Source: Azonexus sp. (GTDB lineage Bacteria > Pseudomonadota > Gammaproteobacteria > Burkholderiales > Rhodocyclaceae). From it: a stretch of 5,614 nucleotides of DNA. Each line of letters starts with the position of its first letter. Within the stretch, counting starts at the first letter, position 1. The position numbers and the translations under genes were made by a program. The notes below the pieces were generated by a model. That model was not told where the DNA came from. It ran no database searches and saw nothing but the letters and a program-made list of their open reading frames with translations. Location of the stretch: the NCBI GenBank assembly GCA_030697085.1, contig JAUYQT010000028.1, positions 1 to 5,614 of the forward strand, given 5' to 3'. This document shows, piece after piece, positions 1-5,371 of this stretch.

Positions 1-246
1 GGGTTATTGGTCAAACATTCAGTGCGAAAAAAGCAGAAATGGCCTCTACAGGGGTTAATCACTGGCACTTAACCCCTACTAGGGGTTATTCGCCAAAAAG
101 GCATAAAACTGAATTTTTCGTCAGCTTCAGGGGGTATCCAATAGGGCTTATCCCCTATTAGGGGGCAAGTGACTTTAATGGCTTGTATTTAAACAATTAT
201 GGCACTTACAGGGGTTATCTGCTGGTGGATTACACCTAGTAAGAGT
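1..246. repeat. Degenerate ~80-bp tandem array of G-run/palindrome units
   Basis: Seen directly: G-runs on the plus strand start at 51, 82, 130, 161 and 211, so the steps alternate near 31 and 49 and make a period of about 80 bp. A further GGGTTATT at position 1 suggests that the array continues left of the window. Two palindromes sit at the same phase: AACCCCTA-C-TAGGGGTT (71-87, 8-bp arms) and CCCCTA-T-TAGGGG (152-164, 6-bp arms), with centres 79 bp apart. A decayed third copy lies at 231-246, about 81 bp further on. The string ACAGGGGTTA occurs at 48-57 and 208-217, exactly 160 bp (two periods) apart, and both copies are preceded by ATGGC at the same offset. The units are diverged between the motifs, so this is not a CRISPR array. 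The arrangement suits cooperative protein binding on DNA. Confidence 0.75.
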
Positions 247-269
247 AGACAAATGGGGGTAGGGAGCAC
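1..269. other. Candidate origin of transfer (oriT) region
   Basis: This is inference from context. In SXT/R391 elements and IncC plasmids the oriT is an intergenic segment rich in direct and inverted repeats, directly next to mobI, whose product acts on it. Here a non-coding, repeat-rich segment of the right size abuts a MobI-like gene. I cannot identify a nic site or a relaxase gene. The palindromes could instead be operators controlling the downstream gene, or plasmid iterons. Confidence 0.35.
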
Positions 270-743
270 ATGCGGAACAAAATTGTAGAAACCGTTTTGA
301 ATGGTATCGATACGCGATTAAACGAATTGTACGAGGCGGCCTATATGGCCATCGATAACCATTGGGTATGGATTCGTGAGATGGAGAAGCGCTTTTCTGG
401 CTGGGAGCAGAAAAGTCGCCTCCAAGTGAGGTGCGTGAAAACAGGGAACTCAATTCAGCTCGGATGGAGCGAAATAAGATGGACGGGCTCAAAAGCAACC
501 TCTGGAAGAACGGCGCTGCGCATCTATATCAAGCGCCCAAAGAATTCTCATCAGTACACCCTTTCCAAACTACGGGGATTGGCTAGGGACTGGGAGGCTG
601 ACGCAGTTGAAGCCTTGGAATTGGAACTTGCAAAGGTTCGCCGCGAAGCCCATTTCCTTGTGAAAGCCATCGGCAATATTCAGAACTCTCAGGGCATCCG
701 TTGCCCAATTGCTGAAGAAGATCCCATGGACGAGCAAGACTAA
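270..743 (+). CDS. mobI: MobI-like conjugative transfer accessory protein
   Basis: This 157-aa soluble protein has no signal peptide or membrane segment. The order of its conserved-looking blocks resembles MobI of SXT/IncC elements, an oriT-associated mobilisation factor needed for transfer. An N-terminal helix ends in an aromatic patch (NHWVWI, about residues 29-34). A basic/beta segment follows (LQVRCVKTGNSIQLGW, about 51-66), then a basic stretch (IYIKRPKNSHQYTLSKLRG) leading to RDWEADAVEALELELAKVRREA, a charged helix near the C-terminus. The tail is acidic (EEDPMDEQD). The start is ATG preceded by AGGGAG at 261-266, three bases away. The repeat array lies immediately upstream, matching the mobI-oriT arrangement. 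The family call comes from pattern memory, not a search. An uncharacterised DNA-binding protein of the same element is the main alternative. Confidence 0.5.
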   Translation: MRNKIVETVLNGIDTRLNELYEAAYMAIDNHWVWIREMEKRFSGWEQKSRLQVRCVKTGNSIQLGWSEIRWTGSKATSGRTALRIYIKRPKNSHQYTLSKLRGLARDWEADAVEALELELAKVRREAHFLVKAIGNIQNSQGIRCPIAEEDPMDEQD

Positions 744-753
744 AACCCCGCTT

Positions 754-780
754 GCAGTCACTTGTTCACCAGGTGACTGC
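754..780 (+). promoter_or_regulatory. Stem-loop after the MobI-like gene
   Basis: The arms GCAGTCAC (754-761) and GTGACTGC (773-780) are perfectly complementary across an 11-nt loop. The hairpin starts 11 bp after the TAA of the MobI-like gene. It is not followed by a clean T-run (the next bases are TGGAGGTGTTTTC), so it is a weak terminator candidate or an mRNA processing or attenuation element. Confidence 0.4.
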
Positions 781-831
781 TGGAGGTGTTTTCTCCAAAT
801 GCAGCAATCAAGAATAAGGAACGCAACAAGA

Positions 832-1089
832 ATGTCGATGTTGAAAATTCGTCCGGAAACAGAAGTCCTGGCCGAGATATCTGGCTATCTGTCTGCCTAT
901 ATCCAAGGCCGGCTCGCCTTCAAGTTATTCCGTCGCACAGGCAATCCAGTTGTTTGTCCATATGCACCAGAGATTGAGGCTGAAATTTCATCCATCACCA
1001 ATGAACGCATGCATGGCTGGCAGGACGGTTATCTGAGCGAGCAAATAGCGATGGGGTTGCCTCAAATAGAATCCACGGATAAAGCCTGA
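832..1089 (+). CDS. Small Rmf/CrpP-like protein, 85 aa
   Basis: I start this at the ATG at 832, which has AAGGA (816-820) upstream at a slightly long spacing. The frame is open back to 709, and an ATG at 799 with GGAGG at 782-786 is the other plausible start. The protein carries a pattern seen in ribosome modulation factor and the plasmid-borne CrpP family: a G..A motif (G26, A29), then Cys-Pro-Tyr (42-44), then a Gly-Trp-x-x-Gly (62-66). The spacing between CPY and GW is longer than in E. coli Rmf. Rmf binds 70S ribosomes and drives dimerisation; related small proteins are frequent on plasmids and integrative elements, where their role is mostly unknown. Transfer genes precede it, and the next ORF overlaps its stop as TGATG. 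The family assignment is tentative. Confidence 0.45.
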   Translation: MSMLKIRPETEVLAEISGYLSAYIQGRLAFKLFRRTGNPVVCPYAPEIEAEISSITNERMHGWQDGYLSEQIAMGLPQIESTDKA

Positions 1090-1241
1090 TGCAAACGCAA
1101 ACAACTTCACTGCTCTTCGGACTTCTGGCCCTTGGTGCCTTGGCCAACCCAGCAAGTGCCGACTATCAGCTCAATGGCCGGATAGTCCGGGTTCCTTATC
1201 TGTACTTACAATCCGTACATCCGGCAGTCCAGGTTTCGTAA
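1089..1241 (+). CDS. Short exported protein or fragment, 50 aa, with signal peptide
   Basis: The ATG overlaps the stop of the upstream gene (TGATG at 1087-1091), which suggests translational coupling; no strong Shine-Dalgarno is visible. Residues 1-24 form a classical Sec signal peptide: a short polar start (MQTQTTS), a hydrophobic core (LLFGLLALGALA) and an ASA-D cleavage site after residue 24. The predicted mature part is only about 26 residues (it begins DYQLNGRIVRVP) and ends at a TAA at 1239-1241. No convincing continuation is seen in the other two frames, although one stays open without an ATG to about 1390. It could be a genuine micro-peptide or the 5' stub of a decayed periplasmic gene; the latter seems more likely given the non-coding stretch that follows. 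I do not recognise the family. Confidence 0.45.
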   Translation: MQTQTTSLLFGLLALGALANPASADYQLNGRIVRVPYLYLQSVHPAVQVS

Positions 1242-1358
1242 TACTGAGCTCTCGCCGCTGGGTGACAAGGCGCTTACCAGCCACCTGCGCCCTGATCCAC
1301 GGCAGAACCTCTTTCTGCGTCTTAATTTTCTTGGCCGCAAGCATCTGAAATGCAGTGA
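1242..1358. other. Poorly coding spacer, probable gene decay
   Basis: No start codon with a ribosome binding site and no long frame can be supported here on either strand. A plus-strand frame without ATG stays open across it, and a 57-aa minus-strand frame (1171-1344) lacks initiation signals. No hairpin or repeat of note was found. It most likely holds the decayed remainder of the preceding exported-protein gene. Confidence 0.35.
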
Positions 1359-1499
1359 GAACAATCGCTGGATATTTTTCGCAGCAACCTGTTAGTTCTG
1401 GTCGATGTAGTACTCTTTTCAGATGTGGCCGTTTGTTTGGCTGAAACGCTGACCTCGACGATTCGGCAAGTCAAACACGCATGGAGTGATCATGGATAA
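1359..1499 (+). pseudogene. Open frame overlapping the next gene, possible remnant
   Basis: This frame is open from just after a TGA (1356-1358) to a TAA at 1497-1499 and gives about 46 residues. It has a hydrophobic stretch (NLLVLVDVVLFSDVAVCLA) and then a polar tail (TSTIRQVKHAWSDHG). It contains no ATG; GTG at 1425 is the only usual alternative start. Its stop overlaps the ATG of the following ORF by eight bases (1492-1499), the geometry of coupled genes. That overlap and the protein-like composition suggest that it is the 3' end of a gene whose 5' part has been lost or frame-shifted. Family unknown. Confidence 0.25.
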
Positions 1500-1632
1500 A
1501 TTGAAGAAGGAATTTCTGCTCGGGTTCAAGGAGGGATGGATCGCCTTCTGGTCCCCATTTTCCGAACTTTTCCGGGCGATCTCCGCAACGTGGCATCGGC
1601 ACATCATCGCGCCGCGCGAGGATCATAATTGA
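1492..1632 (+). CDS. Small hypothetical protein, 46 aa
   Basis: The ATG is preceded by GGAGTGAT (1483-1490), a good Shine-Dalgarno at a suitable distance, so translation is credible despite the length. The product is basic at its start (MDKLKKEF), then aromatic and amphipathic (GFKEGWIAFWSPFSELFRA, about residues 11-29), and ends in a His/Arg-rich segment (TWHRHIIAPRED). That suggests a peptide that lies on or inserts into the inner membrane. Small proteins of this general type occur among conjugation genes of integrative elements, but I cannot name a family. A perfect 13-bp palindrome begins directly after the stop codon. Confidence 0.5.
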   Translation: MDKLKKEFLLGFKEGWIAFWSPFSELFRAISATWHRHIIAPREDHN

Positions 1633-1712
1633 CACGCTTAGCGTGAAAGAGTTGGTTATCAGGGTGACGAAACCCCTGACCAGTAAAGGCCATACCAAGG
1701 AAGCGTTGGCGA
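1633..1712. other. Junction segment with two hairpins next to the IS110 remnant
   Basis: CACGCT-T-AGCGTG (1633-1645) is a perfect palindrome. TCAGGG (1659-1664) and CCCTGA (1674-1679) form a second stem with a 9-nt loop. The segment lies between the 46-aa ORF and the transposase stop, so it should contain the 3' end of the insertion element. In the IS1111 subgroup the 3' flank carries the bridge-RNA region, but I see too little here to claim one. A 30-codon GTG frame (1643-1735) is present but unsupported. Confidence 0.3.
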
Positions 1713-2790
1713 TCAAGCTCGTGCTTGCGCGATGAAGCCGAACTTGATTAGCGCCTTGATCCAGCGAGGGGCGTTACGTTGAACGGAAAGCGCTTCATAG
1801 TCAGTGGCGGAGTCCCGGTAATATTCGCGCCGCTTGAGCATGAAAAAGATGGTGCGAAGAATCTTGTGGCCGATAGCAATAATGGCGCGCTTGTAGCCAC
1901 GCCGAATAACGAGTGACGGGAATTTCGACTTAAACACGGACGTTGTTCGACTTGCGGCATGGGCGAACTCGCAAAGCAGGCGACGGACGTAGAGGTTGCC
2001 CTTGCGAAGGTGACCCGACTTGCGCTTGCCGGCCGACTCATTGTTGCCGGGGCAGATACCGACCCAGGAAGCCAAACGATCCGCGCTGCCGAAGGCATCC
2101 ATATCGGTGCCAATTTCGATCAATAACATGGCAGCGCCGATCAGGTCGTCGCCGGGGATCGTCTGCAACATCACCAAGGCATTGCGCTCGGATTCGAGTT
2201 CGGCCAACAGACGTGCATCGAAGCGGGAAATGCGTGCCTCAATCTCCTCGATATGCTGCATCAGTTCGTCGAGCACGAAGCAGTGGCTGGCCGTCAATTC
2301 TCCTTGCAAGGCGTCAAAGATTTCCTCGCGGCCCGCCTTCAGTCGCGCGCTGGCCAACCTGAACACCTCGTGGACGGGTTGTTCGGTGATGATCGCCTTA
2401 ACCATAGCACGTGCGGATTTGCCGTGAAGATCACTGACCACCACACCCAGGCGAATACCGCTGTCGGTCAGCACCTTGTGCAACCGGTTTTTCTCCGACG
2501 CCAACTGACCAACCAGTTTTTGCCGCTGGCGAGCGATCAGGCGTAGCTCCCGCAGTTTGGCCGGCGGCACAAACGAACCGCGCAGCAATCCCGCACGGGC
2601 CAATGTCGCCAGCCAGTGGGCGTCACCCACGTCCGTCTTGCGACCTGGAACATTCTTGACGTGGCGCGCATTGACCACTTTGGCACGGATGCCCACGACC
2701 CAGACTGACCGACCCGCCGACCCGAATGCTTCGCGGATCGGGCGCTTCGTCACCACCGTCGCTTTCAACGAAACCGTGAACGCCTAACCT
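1690..2790 (-). mobile_element. IS110-family insertion sequence remnant (ends uncertain)
   Basis: This is the element carrying the truncated transposase. Its limits are estimates. The 3' end must lie between the 46-aa ORF and about 1712. On the 5' side recognisable homology stops near 2693, and sequence of unknown origin fills the space up to the palindrome at 2803. IS110 elements lack conventional terminal inverted repeats and often make no target duplication, so the ends cannot be called by eye. With the 5' portion gone it should not be able to move by itself. Confidence 0.6.
1713..2768 (-). pseudogene. IS110-family transposase, N-terminally truncated
   Basis: IS110 transposases (typically about 320-460 aa) use an N-terminal RuvC-like DEDD domain and a C-terminal Tnp domain with a catalytic serine. 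The visible 351-codon frame, opening at a TTG, starts matching the family only around residue 26 (GIRAKVVNARHVKNVPGRKTD...). The last two acidic residues are present (D46 and D49 in KTDVGDA), followed by the LLRGSFVPP block. The region carrying the first Asp and the Glu (the usual DVSK and MEATG motifs) is absent, and an in-frame TAG lies six codons upstream of the TTG. The C-terminal domain looks complete: TIPGD near 203-207, then GNNESAGKRKSG with S245 as the likely nucleophile, and RKGN. About 50-60 residues are missing, and hipA occupies the DNA where they should be. The protein is therefore very probably inactive. Confidence 0.85.
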
Positions 2791-2802
2791 TTGCCGTCAC
2801 CA

Positions 2803-2831
2803 GCAGTATGTGCAAATTTTGCACATACTGC
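2803..2831. promoter_or_regulatory. Perfect 14-bp-arm palindrome (operator or bidirectional hairpin)
   Basis: GCAGTATGTGCAAA (2803-2816) and TTTGCACATACTGC (2818-2831) are exact reverse complements around a single T. The site lies between the hipA stop (2897) and the transposase remnant. There is no T-run on either side, so a canonical terminator is unlikely. The near-perfect two-fold symmetry fits an operator for a dimeric helix-turn-helix protein, perhaps for a gene replaced by the IS110 remnant. Transcribed, it could also act as a barrier hairpin downstream of hipA. Confidence 0.6.
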
Positions 2832-2896
2832 GCCCTCAACCAGCTCCGCTTCCTTGAACCATCTGGCGCAATGCCGGAAGGTTTTCGTCAAAGTTA

Positions 2897-4294
2897 TCAC
2901 AGCGTAAAACCAATGCGCCGCCCCGAACTTCTTCCAGGCACCCGTTTAGACGCCGCCTGAAACTTGTCATTACCCACAAGGTGTCGCGTTAGGCGCCCCT
3001 TTTGATGGTCTGTAAGCCCGGACTCCGCAATCATTTGTGGCCAATGCGCTACTGCCTTCGCTGCCGTCTCCCGTAAAGCCTTCTCTGCCGGTTTTTCCGG
3101 GATTCCCAGCGCGGCGCAGAATTCCCGCAAGACGGCAGGCGTCAACAATGGTTTCCCCGCCAAAGCAGCACCGGGCACCGATGCGCGAATACGCGGCTTT
3201 GCATCCACCACAGGCGGAAGCATGTGCATCGCATGGCCACTCCGAGCATTGAAAGCGGCATAAGCCACCACGTCATAGGCCGGCGACAGCTCTGGGATCC
3301 GTCCATCCCGGTAATAAATCCCCATGTTTTTTAAGTGCATGTCAGGATTGCCGAGCAATTCATTAACCAACAGCCGACGAAGCAATTCATGAACCGCCAA
3401 CTCCCCGAGAGAAGGGGTATCCATCATCAAGCGGGCAACCGTCAGATAGCTTGTCGAATACTTTGCCTCGGGTTGGATTCCCATGATCTGCGCGAAATCT
3501 TCACAGTGAATCCGACCCGCCGGAGAGCGATCAAATCGCGTTATAGCAAGAAACATCGTCTGGCTGTCACTGTCACCCAAGTCGTAATGGTGCTCCACCT
3601 CAAGGCGTTCCAGGGGCACCAGTTCGGCATGGCAAGTCGTAACGCCAGCGATCCTCGCCAGTCGCAATGACAGATCTTCAACCTCCGGCATTTTCCCGTA
3701 ACCAACGACCGGCAATTTGGCGATGATATGGGTGTCTGAAAGCTTGGTCCGTCCAACGTACCGATCGCCCTCCTTCAGCACACCAAGCTTCGGCTGCACC
3801 CCCGAAAGCGAAACGCCATCATCCATCGGGCTGCTAACGATTTCCACCTCGATGGACTCTCGGTTATTCATGAGCAAGCGAGCAACCTCGTCTCGGGAAA
3901 GCGCTTCTGGAATGGCACGCACCGCCCCTGGTAGATCGAGCCCACAGGCTGCCAGCATCTCAAAATGATCTAATGCCTGGCAACCGCGCAAAGCAGCAAC
4001 CTGATCTCGAAAAACACCCTCAGGAAGCATGTTCTGGAAGAACGCCGGTAACAGTATTCCGTAGCGCGGCGACGCATTCCCGTTGAACAACGGATTGCCA
4101 ATATCGGCCCAGACAGCCGCTTGCGTTTCTGGCGTATCCAGCATAGACAGAGAAAGACAGGGCGCATCCCGCAAACTGGCGAACTCCGGGTCCGCGACGA
4201 ATCGCATCACTGGTGTCGCTCCGCCCGTTTCAATCCGAAAGAGATGCCCGACAAAAACATGCCCAAGCCAGATCGCCAACGATTGAACGTGCAT
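2897..4294 (-). CDS. hipA: HipA serine/threonine kinase toxin
   Basis: HipA phosphorylates glutamyl-tRNA synthetase in E. coli, halting charging and promoting growth arrest and persistence. With HipB it also represses its own operon. This 465-aa copy is full length (E. coli HipA is 440 aa). The N-terminal HipA subdomain spans about residues 1-115. The kinase core follows: SLSGVQPK (162-169), matching the regulatory autophosphorylation loop around Ser150; HIIAKLP with ATP-binding Lys193; the ITRFDR block (251-256); IHCEDFAQ (262-269); the catalytic loop GNPDMHLKN (315-323, Asp318 and Asn323); and the metal-binding Asp341 in SPAYD. All catalytic residues seem intact. A basic tail (KRVPGRSSGRRIGFTL) ends it. 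The start ATG overlaps the hipB stop by one base (TAATG), indicating coupled translation. The target of this copy is unknown. Confidence 0.95.
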   Translation of the reverse strand: MHVQSLAIWLGHVFVGHLFRIETGGATPVMRFVADPEFASLRDAPCLSLSMLDTPETQAAVWADIGNPLFNGNASPRYGILLPAFFQNMLPEGVFRDQVAALRGCQALDHFEMLAACGLDLPGAVRAIPEALSRDEVARLLMNNRESIEVEIVSSPMDDGVSLSGVQPKLGVLKEGDRYVGRTKLSDTHIIAKLPVVGYGKMPEVEDLSLRLARIAGVTTCHAELVPLERLEVEHHYDLGDSDSQTMFLAITRFDRSPAGRIHCEDFAQIMGIQPEAKYSTSYLTVARLMMDTPSLGELAVHELLRRLLVNELLGNPDMHLKNMGIYYRDGRIPELSPAYDVVAYAAFNARSGHAMHMLPPVVDAKPRIRASVPGAALAGKPLLTPAVLREFCAALGIPEKPAEKALRETAAKAVAHWPQMIAESGLTDHQKGRLTRHLVGNDKFQAASKRVPGRSSGRRIGFTL

Positions 4295-4569
4295 TATTGG
4301 TCCTCTTCAAGCAGCCGTTGAATACGGGTTTTCACCGCATGTGATGGTGCCAGCGCATCGACAGCCGCTTTCGGCAAGATGACAATATCTAAATCCAGTC
4401 GGTCGAGCATCGCCAAAAGCGTAGTCACCCGGTAGTCATGTGTTCCTGAAAGCACATTGATAGTTGTCTGGATGGATAGCCCGGCAGACTCACGGAGATA
4501 CTTGCGGGTAACACCATTTTCCTTGATGCGACTGGTCAGGTGATCAGCGATACTCTTTAATGTAGCCAT
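4294..4569 (-). CDS. hipB: HipB-like HTH antitoxin and autorepressor
   Basis: This 91-aa XRE/Cro-type protein has its helix-turn-helix at about residues 20-52 (VTRKYLRESAGLSIQTTINVLSG...), followed by LLAMLDRLDLDIVILP, a dimerisation/strand segment typical of HipB. The C-terminus (residues 70-91, acidic end LLEEDQ) corresponds to the flexible tail by which HipB proteins are cleared by proteases. HipB dimers bind the operator and hold HipA in an inactive open form. The ATG at 4569 is the only good start: it sits at the edge of the exact inverted repeat, and its weak Shine-Dalgarno (TTGGAA) is inside the repeat, so occupancy or RNA folding there could limit translation. It is first in the operon, directly before hipA, as expected for an antitoxin. 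Confidence 0.93.
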   Translation of the reverse strand: MATLKSIADHLTSRIKENGVTRKYLRESAGLSIQTTINVLSGTHDYRVTTLLAMLDRLDLDIVILPKAAVDALAPSHAVKTRIQRLLEEDQ

Positions 4570-4621
4570 AATTCCAACAAACTAGAATTCGATACGTTAA
4601 TTCTAGTTTGTTGGAATTATG
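4567..4621. promoter_or_regulatory. hipBA operator: exact inverted repeat with 23-bp arms
   Basis: The left arm (4567-4589) and right arm (4599-4621) are exact reverse complements separated by 9 bp (CGATACGTT). Each arm is also an imperfect palindrome, AATTC-N10-GAATT, so the region holds two identical dimer sites about 31 bp (three helical turns) apart in opposite orientation. E. coli HipB sites have the related form TATCC-N8-GGATA. The left arm covers the hipB start codon and Shine-Dalgarno; the right arm covers the space between the -35 and -10 elements. Role as HipB operator inferred from position and symmetry. Confidence 0.8.
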
Positions 4622-4627
4622 CGTCAA
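4600..4627 (-). promoter_or_regulatory. hipBA sigma-70-type promoter
   Basis: On the minus strand TTGACG (4627-4622) and TAGAAT (4605-4600) are separated by 16 bp and match the -35/-10 consensus at five of six positions each. Transcription would start near 4593, in the spacer between the two operator arms, leaving a leader of about 24 nt. Repressor on the right arm would directly block RNA polymerase. Confidence 0.7.
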
Positions 4628-5290
4628 CAGAAAATCCAGGAAATGCGTCACTCAGGACAGTGCGTGCCTACGTCGACGCCCAAGGAACCGAAGAGCACGT
4701 CAGCAAGGCAGTCGACAAAGCAAATGCTTTGGCACCCCTCCTGCCCGGCCGGCGTTGTTTGAGCCATGTACACCCACTCTTGGGGGGGGTAAGCCCAAAC
4801 CGCCGAAAATTCCGTCACGCCAAATCTGAACCTGCCGCTGACACACAAAATTTTTCGCCACTCGGGGCAAAGTCAGCTTTACGCCAGTTTGCTGCCATTC
4901 AAGCTTTCAGGCGGTCCGGCAGCTGGGTGCCCTGAGCCGCCACTGGCGAGAAATGGAAGCAGTCATTCGCCGATTGATTGCCAACATCAAAAGCTGCCGC
5001 TCGCGTTCCGGATTTCTGCTTCTGGCTTGAGCGACTGCAATCCGGCTAACTCTGGCCATTGGATGTTTGAGCCGTACTACAGCACTCCTCCATTTCAGCA
5101 GTTCGCCGGGGGAAATTTCTCCGAAGCCGACATTCAATCGGTGCGATCCAGGTTTTCTGTCTGACCGACTCTTGTGCCGCGGGAGCCGTCTATGGAGGAA
5201 TAAACTGAGGGATTTTGAGTCTTGCCGCGTTGTGCGTCTGGAGGCAATGTCAAGGCCGTAACACAATTGTATTTTGACCTTTGGAGGCAT
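4628..5290. other. Gene-poor region, about 660 bp
   Basis: No frame here has a good ribosome binding site together with protein-like composition. The longest, a 127-codon minus-strand frame (4907-5290), is dominated by Arg and Ser and shows no motif. A run of eight G lies at 4782-4789. Around 4960-5035 the text (GAAGCAGTCATTCGCC and neighbours) resembles the diverged intergenic repeats common in proteobacteria, but I could not define a unit. It is probably decayed sequence between the toxin-antitoxin module and the receptor scar. Confidence 0.4.
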
Positions 5291-5317
5291 ATGCTTGCAC
5301 GCTTGGATGGTTCATGA
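5291..5317 (+). other. Possible 8-aa leader ORF with strong Shine-Dalgarno
   Basis: GGAGG (5283-5287) lies three bases before ATG, which encodes MLARLDGS then TGA. The stop overlaps a second ATG (5314) that opens MKKTIAK and stops at 5337. These nested mini-frames lie some 35-80 bp upstream of the truncated receptor gene. They could be a leader peptide or the debris of an earlier signal-peptide gene; the evidence is only the ribosome binding site. Confidence 0.2.
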
Positions 5318-5371
5318 AGAAAACCATCGCCAAATAAAATACACGTGCCTAGCAGCGCCGGAAAATGACAA

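Noticed and set aside
1..246. CRISPR array
   Set aside because: The repeated motifs are short palindromes in diverged units with alternating spacing; there are no identical 23-40-bp repeats with unique spacers.
1..246. Integron attC sites
   Set aside because: The palindromes lack the paired core sites (GTTRRRY/RYYYAAC) in the right arrangement, and no cassette genes separate them.
175..498. 107-codon minus-strand frame
   Set aside because: It is antisense to the MobI-like gene, rich in Ser/Pro/Cys, has no motif, and runs into the repeat array.
1171..1344. 57-codon minus-strand frame starting MLAAKKIKTQ
   Set aside because: Composition is plausible, but there is no Shine-Dalgarno and it opposes the small-gene cluster; kept only as a remote possibility.
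1471..1716. 81-codon minus-strand frame following the transposase stop
   Set aside because: It opens with a TTG overlapping the transposase stop but is antisense to the better-initiated 46-aa ORF and has no family resemblance.
1943..2362. 139-codon plus-strand frame and neighbouring plus-strand frames
   Set aside because: Arg/Pro/Cys-rich shadows antisense to the IS110 transposase.
2803..2831. Rho-independent terminator for hipBA
   Set aside because: The stem is AT-rich in its centre and has no T-run on either strand.
4619..4762. Divergent gene starting at the ATG at the right end of the hipBA inverted repeat
   Set aside because: The ATG exists only because the arm mirrors the hipB start; the 47-codon frame is low in complexity (Ser/Thr/Lys/Pro) and has no recognisable domain.
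4907..5290. 127-codon minus-strand frame
   Set aside because: Arg/Ser-rich, without motif or good start; typical of chance frames in GC-rich DNA.
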